A DNA stretch of 64,000 nt, from positions 1 through 64,000 of the forward strand of contig NZ_JASZYR010000016.1 of assembly GCF_030316855.1 (NCBI RefSeq). The letters are read 5' to 3'. Below the pieces are notes generated by a model. That model was not told where the DNA came from. It saw only the letters and a list, made by a program, of their open reading frames with translations, and did no database searches. A program made the position numbers and the translations under genes. Source of the stretch: Variovorax sp. J22P240. GTDB taxonomy: Bacteria > Pseudomonadota > Gammaproteobacteria > Burkholderiales > Burkholderiaceae_C. How positions within the stretch are numbered: the first letter of the stretch is position 1; each line of letters begins with the position of its first letter. This document shows, one piece after another, positions 57,872 to 64,000 of this stretch.

Positions 57872-58738
57872 ATGTACATTGAAAGCCATGCTTCGATCTT
57901 GGCCGTGAATACCGAATTCCTCTTCACCGACAGCGATTTCTCGAGAATCCGGACGCTCATTCACCGCCGTGCCGGCATCGCGCTGGGCGAGCAGAAGCGG
58001 CAGATGGTGTACAGCCGGCTCTCGCGACGTCTGCGCGAACTGCGGCTGCCGGAATTCTCGACCTATCTCGAACTGCTGGAGTCGCGCCATGACGGCGACG
58101 AGTGGCAGTCGTTCATCAACTCGCTGACGACCAACCTGACCTCGTTCTTCCGCGAGGCCCACCACTTTCCGGTGCTGGCCGAGCACGTGCGCAAGGCGCA
58201 GCAACCGGTCACCGTCTGGTGCGCAGCCGCATCGACGGGCGAGGAGCCCTATTCGATCGCCATGACGCTGATCGAGGCGCTCGGCGATCGCGCCGGTTCC
58301 GCCAGGATCATCGCGACCGACATCGACACGGCGGTGCTAGCGAAAGCCTCGGCAGGCGTTTTCACCGCGGAGCAAGTTGGCCGCCTATCCGCCGATCGGC
58401 TGCGCCGCTTCTTCAACAAGGGTACGGGCTCGAACGCCGGCAAGGTGCGCATCCGGCCCGAGGTCGCGGCCATGGTGAAGTTCTCGCGGCTCAACCTGCT
58501 GGACCCTTCGTGGTCGGTCAAGGAGCCGGTGGACGCGATCTTCTGCCGCAACGTGATGATCTATTTCGACAAGCCGACGCAGAAGAAGGTGCTGGACCGC
58601 TTCGCGCCGCTGCTCAAGACCAACGGGCTGCTGTTCGCCGGCCACTCCGAGAACGCGTCGCTCGTGAACCAGACCTTCAAGCCGTTGGGTCATACGGTGT
58701 ACGAGCTGTCGCGAAGCCCGGGCAAGGGGTTGGCATGA
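57872..58738 (+). CDS. cheR: Chemotaxis protein methyltransferase CheR
   Basis: CheR methylates receptor glutamates using SAM. The 288-residue protein has the N-terminal helical domain (FSRIRTLIHRRAGIALGEQKRQMVYSRL), TTNLTSFFREAHHF and the SAM-binding loop WCAAASTGEEPYSIAM. ATG at 57872 is the first ATG and follows AAAGAG; a TTG at 57842 is in frame. It overlaps cheD in ATGA. Confidence 0.97.
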   Translation: MYIESHASILAVNTEFLFTDSDFSRIRTLIHRRAGIALGEQKRQMVYSRLSRRLRELRLPEFSTYLELLESRHDGDEWQSFINSLTTNLTSFFREAHHFPVLAEHVRKAQQPVTVWCAAASTGEEPYSIAMTLIEALGDRAGSARIIATDIDTAVLAKASAGVFTAEQVGRLSADRLRRFFNKGTGSNAGKVRIRPEVAAMVKFSRLNLLDPSWSVKEPVDAIFCRNVMIYFDKPTQKKVLDRFAPLLKTNGLLFAGHSENASLVNQTFKPLGHTVYELSRSPGKGLA

Positions 58739-59397
58739 ACGCCGCGGTGCCGGGATCGGTCGCGAAGCATCACTACTTCGACCGCGACGTGGGCAGCATG
58801 GCGGTCAAGCTGCTGCCGTCGGAGTACTACGTCACGACGACCGACACGGTGCTGACCACGGTGCTGGGCTCGTGCGTCGCCGCCTGCATCGTCGACATCG
58901 ACAACGGCGTCGCGGGCATGAACCATTTCATGCTGCCCGAGGATGGCGAGGCCGCCCCGCGCGATCAGACCGAGTCGATGCGCTACGGCGCCTACGCAAT
59001 GGACGTTCTCATCAGCGAAATGATCCGCTCTGGCGCGCGCCGCGAGCGGCTGCAGGCCAAGGTCTTCGGCGGCGCCGCGGTGCTGGCCAACATGACCACG
59101 CTCAACATCGGCGACCGCAATGCCGACTTCGTCCTGCGCTACCTGAGCGCCGAGCGCATCAGCGTCGCGGCGCAGGACTTGCGCGGCCAGCATGCGCGCC
59201 GCGTGTGCTTCATTCCGGCGAGCGGCAAGGCCGTGGTGCGCAAGCTGAGCGGCCAGGCCGATGTGCAAGTGATTCAGCGCGAGGAGGGCGAGCTGCTGCG
59301 CAAGCTCACCACCCGGCGCTCGACCCCCGGGCCCCAGGCGGGCTGCAGCGCCGCCGGCGACGCCATGCCCGCGGCCAGAACCAAAGGAAGCCGGTGA
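58735..59397 (+). CDS. cheD: Chemoreceptor glutamine deamidase CheD
   Basis: CheD deamidates receptor glutamines and can bind CheC-type phosphatases. The 220-residue protein has the catalytic cysteine in LTTVLGSCVAACIVD with the GMNHFMLP motif carrying the histidine, and the KVFGGAAVLANM segment. The last about 25 residues are a variable tail. It overlaps cheR and cheB by four bases each. Confidence 0.97.
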   Translation: MNAAVPGSVAKHHYFDRDVGSMAVKLLPSEYYVTTTDTVLTTVLGSCVAACIVDIDNGVAGMNHFMLPEDGEAAPRDQTESMRYGAYAMDVLISEMIRSGARRERLQAKVFGGAAVLANMTTLNIGDRNADFVLRYLSAERISVAAQDLRGQHARRVCFIPASGKAVVRKLSGQADVQVIQREEGELLRKLTTRRSTPGPQAGCSAAGDAMPAARTKGSR

Positions 59398-60479
59398 GCG
59401 CGAACAAGATCAAGGTGCTGTGCGTCGACGATTCGGCGCTGATACGCAGCGTGATGACCGAAATCATCAACAGCCAGCCCGATATGACGGTGGTCGGCAC
59501 CGCCGCCGACCCGCTGGTGGCGCGCGACCTCATCAAGGTCACGAATCCCGACGTGCTGACGCTCGACGTCGAGATGCCGCGCATGGACGGCCTCGAGTTC
59601 CTCGAGAAGCTCATGCGCCTGCGGCCCATGCCCGTGGTGATGGTGTCCTCGCTGACCGAACGCGGCTCCGAGATCGCATTGCGCGCGCTGGAGCTGGGCG
59701 CGATCGACTTCGTGACGAAGCCCCGGCTGGGCGTGCGCGACGGCCTGCTCAACTACACGGAGCTGATCGCCGGCAAGATCCGCACGGCGTTCGGTGCCCG
59801 GCTGCTGCCCTCGCGCAGCAATGCCGCAGCAAAGTCATCGGCGAACGCGCCGCCGGAAGCGCTGCTGCGCAGCCCGCTGCTCAGCACCGAGAAGCTCATC
59901 ATCATCGGCGCGTCCACGGGCGGCACCGAAGCCATCCGCGAGGTTCTGCACCCCTTGCCGCCGGACTGCCCGGCGGTCCTCATCGCGCAGCACATGCCCG
60001 CAGGCTTCACGAAGTCATTCGCGCAGCGGCTCGACGGCCTCTGCCGCATCACGGTAAAGGAAGCTGAGCACGGCGAGCGCGTGCTGCCGGGCTATGCGTA
60101 CATCGCGCCCGGCGCATTCCATCTGTCGCTCGCCCGCAGCGGGGCCAACTATGTCGCGCACCTGGACCAGGAGCCACCGGTCAACCGGCATCGTCCGTCG
60201 ATCGACGTGCTGTTCGATTCGGCCGCCAGGCATGCCGGCAAGAACGCCATCGGAATGATCCTCACGGGCATGGGCAAGGATGGCGCCGAAGGCTTGCTGC
60301 GGATGAAGAAAGCCGGCGCCTTTACGCTCGCGCAGGACGAGGCGAGCTGCGTGGTCTTCGGCATGCCGAAGGAAGCGATTGCATTGGGCGCTGCCGACGA
60401 GGTGGCGCCGCTGGGAGAGATGAGCCGGCGCGTGCTGGCCCATCTGCGCACTTTCGGTGCGCGGACGAATCGAGTTTGA
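59394..60479 (+). CDS. cheB: Chemotaxis response regulator methylesterase CheB
   Basis: CheB removes methyl groups from receptors after phosphorylation by CheA. The 361-residue protein has a receiver domain with Asp58 (LTLDVEMPRMDG) and a methylesterase domain with Ser174 (GASTGGTEAI), His200 (AQHMPAGF) and Asp296 (GMGKDGAEG). GTG at 59394 overlaps the cheD stop, with AAAGGAAG upstream. Confidence 0.97.
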   Translation: MSANKIKVLCVDDSALIRSVMTEIINSQPDMTVVGTAADPLVARDLIKVTNPDVLTLDVEMPRMDGLEFLEKLMRLRPMPVVMVSSLTERGSEIALRALELGAIDFVTKPRLGVRDGLLNYTELIAGKIRTAFGARLLPSRSNAAAKSSANAPPEALLRSPLLSTEKLIIIGASTGGTEAIREVLHPLPPDCPAVLIAQHMPAGFTKSFAQRLDGLCRITVKEAEHGERVLPGYAYIAPGAFHLSLARSGANYVAHLDQEPPVNRHRPSIDVLFDSAARHAGKNAIGMILTGMGKDGAEGLLRMKKAGAFTLAQDEASCVVFGMPKEAIALGAADEVAPLGEMSRRVLAHLRTFGARTNRV

Positions 60480-60505
60480 ACGAACTGTTTGGAGTGAGAG
60501 ATATC

Positions 60506-60895
60506 GTGATCGACAAGAGCATCAAGATTTTGGTTGTGGACGACTTCCCGACCATGCGCCGTATCGTGCGCAACCTTCTGAAGGAACTCGAGTTCCTGAA
60601 CGTCGACGAGGCCGAGGACGGCGCGGCCGGCATCGAGAAGCTGCGCGGCGGCAACTTCGGCTTCGTGGTCTCGGACTGGAACATGCCCAACATGGACGGC
60701 CTGAAGATGCTGCAGACCATCCGCGCCGACCCCGAGTTGAGCAAGCTGCCGGTACTGATGGTGACGGCCGAGGCCAAGAAGGAGAACATCGTGGCGGCGG
60801 CACAAGCGGGCGCGAACGGCTATGTGGTCAAGCCCTTCACTGCGGCCACGCTCGAAGAGAAGATCACGAAGATCTTCGAGAAACTCAACAAGTAG
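60506..60895 (+). CDS. cheY: Chemotaxis response regulator CheY
   Basis: CheY carries the phosphoryl signal from CheA to FliM. The 129-residue protein has phosphorylation site Asp57 (VVSDWNMPNMDG), the acidic pair Asp12-Asp13 and the conserved VTAEAKKENI and YVVKPF segments; its length and site numbering match E. coli CheY exactly. A GTG at 60506 after GGAGTGAGAG gives this start. Earlier in-frame TTG and GTG codons overlap cheB. Confidence 0.95.
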   Translation: MIDKSIKILVVDDFPTMRRIVRNLLKELEFLNVDEAEDGAAGIEKLRGGNFGFVVSDWNMPNMDGLKMLQTIRADPELSKLPVLMVTAEAKKENIVAAAQAGANGYVVKPFTAATLEEKITKIFEKLNK

Positions 60896-60905
60896 GGGGC
60901 ATGCG

Positions 60906-61547
60906 ATGAGCCAACAACCCGCCGAGGCCGAACAGGGGAACACCGCCGAGCAGTTGCTGGGCCGCATCGGGCAGCTGACGCGCCAGTTGCGCGAAGGCAT
61001 GCGCGAACTGGGCCTGGACAAGCAGGTCGAGAAGGCCGCCCAGGCGATCCCGGGTGCGCGCGACCGGCTGAACTACGTTGCCGAGACCACCGAGCGCGCG
61101 GCGCATCGCGCGCTCAACGCCGTCGATGTGGCGCAGCCGCTGCAGGAAGGCCTCGCGAGCGATGCCAAGGGCCTGAGCCGGCGCTGGGATGAATGGTTCG
61201 CGAACCCGATCGAGTTGGACCATGCGCGCGAACTGGTGATGGACACGCGCGGCTACCTGAAGGACGTGCCCGAGAAGGCCGGTGCCATCAACACGCAGCT
61301 GATGGAGATCCTCATGGCGCAGGATTTCCAGGACCTGACCGGCCAGGTCATCAAGAAGATGATGGAAGTGGTCAACGAGGTCGAGACGCAACTGCTGCAG
61401 GTGCTGATCGACAACTCGCCGGCCGAGAGGCGGCAGGAAATCAACAGCAGCAACCTGATGAATGGACCGCAGATCGTTCCGGGCAACCCCGAGGCCGTGA
61501 CGGATCAATCGCAGGTGGACGACCTGCTCGCCAGCCTGGGTTTCTAG
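60906..61547 (+). CDS. cheZ: CheY-P phosphatase CheZ
   Basis: CheZ dephosphorylates CheY-P. The 213-residue protein has the catalytic Gln147 in AQDFQDLTGQVIKKMM with Asp143, at the same numbering as E. coli CheZ, and ends in the CheY-binding helix VDDLLASLGF. It starts 10 bp after cheY. Confidence 0.96.
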   Translation: MSQQPAEAEQGNTAEQLLGRIGQLTRQLREGMRELGLDKQVEKAAQAIPGARDRLNYVAETTERAAHRALNAVDVAQPLQEGLASDAKGLSRRWDEWFANPIELDHARELVMDTRGYLKDVPEKAGAINTQLMEILMAQDFQDLTGQVIKKMMEVVNEVETQLLQVLIDNSPAERRQEINSSNLMNGPQIVPGNPEAVTDQSQVDDLLASLGF

Positions 61548-61676
61548 GAAGGCCGAGTCGCTCCTATTGGGTGAGAAGGAGGGCGATCTCGCTCTTGATC
61601 GGCCGATTGCTCCGGCTCTCCGAATCCAATAATCAGTCATGAGCAGGCGTCCTTCGCCGATGCTCCTGGAGCATGA

Positions 61677-62819
61677 ATGGCTGAGGAAAGCGATCTCGAG
61701 AAAACGGAACCCGCCTCTGAGCGACGGCTTGAAAAGGCGCGCGAAGAAGGCAACGTGGCCCGCTCACGTGAGCTGACCACGCTGGTGATGCTGGGCACCG
61801 CCCTCGGCGGTCTGTGGTTCACGGCCCAGTCCCTTGGAAGCACCCTGAGTGCCGCACTGCGACGCGGTCTGCACTTCGAGCGCGCTGCCGCGTTCGAGCC
61901 GTCCCACATGCTGGCCCAGACCGGCACCATGGCGCTCCAGACGCTCATGGCCATCGCGCCGTTCTTCGCGATGATGTTGGTGGCCGCGGTGGTCGCGCCG
62001 CTGATGCTCGGCGGCTGGCTTTTCTCGGGCAAGGCCGTGTCGCCCAACTTCGGCAAGCTCGAACCCTTCGCGGGCGTCGCGCGCATGTTCTCCACGCAGT
62101 CGCTGGCCGAGCTGATCAAGGCGCTGGCCAAGTCCGCGCTCATCGGCGGCGTGGCCTACCTCGTCATCTCGAACAATCTCGAAAGCATCATGCAGCTCAT
62201 GGCGCTGCCCGTGAGCGCCGCGCTGCCGCAGACCATCATGCTCGTCGGCCGCGACTGCGCGTCGATCGCTGCGGCGCTGTTGCTGGTGGCGCTCGTCGAC
62301 GTGCCCTGGCAACTGTGGACCTACTACAAGAAGCTGCGCATGTCGCGCGAGGATGTGCGCCAGGAGCACAAGGAAAGCGAAGGCGATCCACACATCAAGG
62401 CACAGATCCGCCGCCAGCAGCAGGCGATGGCCAAGCGGCGGATGATGGCCGAGGTCCCCAAGGCCGACATCGTGGTGACGAACCCCACTCACTTCGCGGT
62501 GGCGCTCAAGTACGTCGACAGCGACATGCGGGCGCCGCGGGTGGTCGCCAAGGGCACAGACCTGGTGGCGCAGCGCATTCGCGAGATCGCCGAGGCCAAC
62601 AAGGTTGCCATTCTCGAAGCGCCGCCGCTCACGCGTGCGCTCTACAAGCACACCCGGCTCGGCGACGAGATCCCGTCGGGCCTCTACACGGCGGTGGCAG
62701 AGGTACTCGCGTGGGTCTACCAGCTCAAGCGCTGGAAGGACGAAGGCGGTGATGAGCCGCGCACGCCGAAGGACCTGCCCATTCCCGAGGCGCTCGAATA
62801 TTCCCTGAAGTCCGCATGA
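61677..62819 (+). CDS. flhB: Flagellar export switch protein FlhB
   Basis: FlhB is part of the export gate and switches substrate class by autocleavage. The 380-residue protein has four membrane helices and a cytoplasmic domain with the cleavage motif Asn269-Pro-Thr-His272 (VVTNPTHFAVALKY). The C-terminal domain is intact. The start follows TGGAG. flhA overlaps its stop in ATGA. A 129-bp gap separates it from cheZ. Confidence 0.97.
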   Translation: MAEESDLEKTEPASERRLEKAREEGNVARSRELTTLVMLGTALGGLWFTAQSLGSTLSAALRRGLHFERAAAFEPSHMLAQTGTMALQTLMAIAPFFAMMLVAAVVAPLMLGGWLFSGKAVSPNFGKLEPFAGVARMFSTQSLAELIKALAKSALIGGVAYLVISNNLESIMQLMALPVSAALPQTIMLVGRDCASIAAALLLVALVDVPWQLWTYYKKLRMSREDVRQEHKESEGDPHIKAQIRRQQQAMAKRRMMAEVPKADIVVTNPTHFAVALKYVDSDMRAPRVVAKGTDLVAQRIREIAEANKVAILEAPPLTRALYKHTRLGDEIPSGLYTAVAEVLAWVYQLKRWKDEGGDEPRTPKDLPIPEALEYSLKSA

Positions 62820-64000
62820 ACTCCCTTGCAAGCCTGATGCGTCTGCCGACGCAAATGTTCTCCGGCAACCAGTTCAAGGGACTGGCGGGTCCGATCCTCA
62901 TCATCATGATCCTGAGCATGATGGTGCTGCCGCTGCCGCCCTTCCTGCTGGACCTGCTGTTCACCTTCAACATCGCGATGTCGGTGATGGTGCTGCTGGT
63001 GAGCATGTACACCATGAAGGCGCTGGACTTCGCCGCCTTCCCCGCGGTGCTGCTGTTCTCGACCTTGCTGCGCCTCTCGCTCAACGTGGCTTCCACGCGC
63101 GTGGTGCTCATGCACGGCCACACCGGTCCGGATGCGGCCGGCAAGGTGATCGAGGCCTTCGGGCACTTCCTCGTCGGCGGCAACTTCGCGGTGGGCGTGA
63201 TGGTGTTCATCATCCTGGTGCTCATCAACTTCATGGTGATCACCAAGGGTGCGGGCCGCATCGCCGAGGTCGGTGCGCGCTTCATGCTTGACGCGATGCC
63301 CGGCAAGCAGATGGCGATCGACGCCGACCTCAACGCCGGCCTGATCGGCGAGGACGTCGCACGCAAGCGCCGCACCGAAGTCGCGCAGGAAGCCGACTTC
63401 TACGGCTCCATGGACGGTGCCAGCAAGTTCGTGCGCGGCGACGCGGTCGCGGGCCTGCTGATCATGGTCATCAACATCATCGGCGGCCTGGTGGTCGGCG
63501 TGGTGCAGCACGGGCTGGATTTCTCGACAGCGGGCAAGACCTACACGCTGCTCGCCATCGGCGACGGCCTGGTCGCTCAGATCCCGGCGCTGGTGATCTC
63601 GACGGCGGCCGGTGTGATCGTCTCGCGCGTGACGACAGACGAGGACGTCGGCCGCCAGCTGACGGGCCAGCTCTTCTCCAACCCGCAGGTCCTGTTCCTG
63701 ACGGCCGGCATCATCGGCCTGATGGGCATGATCCCGGGCATGCCGAACCTGGCCTTCCTGCTGATCGCAGGCGGCCTCGCGTGGCTGGGACGGGGCCTGC
63801 TCAAGCGCAAGCCGCAACAGGCTGCAGCGGCGCAGGCGGCGGCCGCGCAAGCTGCGGCGGTGCCCGCTGCCGAGATGGCCGAGGCGACGTGGGACGACAT
63901 CGCGCTGGTCGATCCGCTCGGCATGGAAGTCGGCTACCGCCTCATCCCGTTGGTGGACCAGTCGCAGCAGGGCGAACTGCTGGGCCGCATCAAGAGCATC
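62816..64000 (+). CDS. flhA: Flagellar biosynthesis protein FlhA (3' truncated by window)
   Basis: The first 395 residues are present with no stop before the right edge; FlhA is usually about 690 residues. Visible are the eight-helix membrane region with ILSMMVLPLPPFLLDLLF, the FHIPEP-family block LLFSTLLRLSLNVASTR, and RIAEVGARFMLDAMPGKQMAIDADLNAGLI, and the start of the cytoplasmic domain after an alanine/glutamine-rich linker (about residues 340-358). FlhA binds chaperone-substrate complexes for export. It overlaps flhB by four bases. Confidence 0.97.
   Translation, partial: MNSLASLMRLPTQMFSGNQFKGLAGPILIIMILSMMVLPLPPFLLDLLFTFNIAMSVMVLLVSMYTMKALDFAAFPAVLLFSTLLRLSLNVASTRVVLMHGHTGPDAAGKVIEAFGHFLVGGNFAVGVMVFIILVLINFMVITKGAGRIAEVGARFMLDAMPGKQMAIDADLNAGLIGEDVARKRRTEVAQEADFYGSMDGASKFVRGDAVAGLLIMVINIIGGLVVGVVQHGLDFSTAGKTYTLLAIGDGLVAQIPALVISTAAGVIVSRVTTDEDVGRQLTGQLFSNPQVLFLTAGIIGLMGMIPGMPNLAFLLIAGGLAWLGRGLLKRKPQQAAAAQAAAAQAAAVPAAEMAEATWDDIALVDPLGMEVGYRLIPLVDQSQQGELLGRIKSI

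Overview
The window is a high-GC chromosomal segment from a flagellated beta-proteobacterium. FlhDC as flagellar master regulator, a polar-type fli/che/flh gene order, a TreS-maltokinase/GlgE pathway and a Burkholderiales-style dispersed repeat point to the Comamonadaceae, most likely Variovorax or a close relative. This placement is inference from gene content. No tRNA, rRNA, CRISPR array, insertion sequence or prophage was recognised.

Layout. (1) 2-3629, plus strand: the C-terminal end of a chemoreceptor, then flgK and flgL. (2) 3706-12481: mixed small genes. These are a secreted DUF4189-type protein, a regulator/beta-propeller/DUF899 triad, a membrane adenylate cyclase, a divergent HxlR regulator/GFA pair, a lone receiver-domain protein, a PRC-barrel protein, an alpha/beta hydrolase, a DUF3182 protein and one unknown. 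(3) 10100-31028, minus strand: a tightly overlapping trehalose/alpha-glucan gene string. In transcription order it is a glycosidase, glgB, glgE, treS-maltokinase, a CmpX-like membrane protein, glgX, treZ and a malQ-treY fusion, and then probably three less-characterised genes. (4) 31134-33598: a LysE exporter, a second GFA protein, a lipoprotein and an FMN reductase. (5) 33661-44904, minus strand: fliF-G-H-I-J-K-L-M-N-O-P-Q-R. (6) 45192-50951, plus strand: fliE, fliC, fliD, fliS, fliT, a FliK-like gene and a lone FlhB C-terminal domain gene (flhX). (7) 51489-64000, plus strand: flhDC, motAB, cheA, a degenerate EAL/HDOD gene, cheR-D-B-Y-Z, flhB and the start of flhA. A strikingly AT-rich non-coding stretch of about 540 bp precedes flhDC.

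How the genes work together. The flagellar genes supply export gate (FliPQR, FlhAB), ATPase complex (FliHIJ), MS/C-ring (FliFGMN), hook-filament junction (FlgKL), filament, cap and chaperones (FliC, FliD, FliS, FliT), stator (MotAB) and chemotaxis phosphorelay. Good FliA (sigma-28) promoters lie ahead of flgK and fliC. The carbohydrate operon can run a closed cycle. TreS and maltokinase turn trehalose into maltose-1-phosphate, GlgE and GlgB build a branched alpha-glucan, and GlgX, MalQ, TreY and TreZ return it to trehalose. No glgA or glgC is present here. An embedded membrane protein of the conserved TM-helix/mechanosensitive type suggests a link to osmotic or turgor control.

The points most worth a second look are the FliO N-terminus that lies inside a dispersed repeat, the near-perfect palindromes between the HxlR and GFA genes, the tandem hairpins between fliC and fliD, the AT-rich flhDC upstream region, and the glucan operon with its embedded membrane protein.
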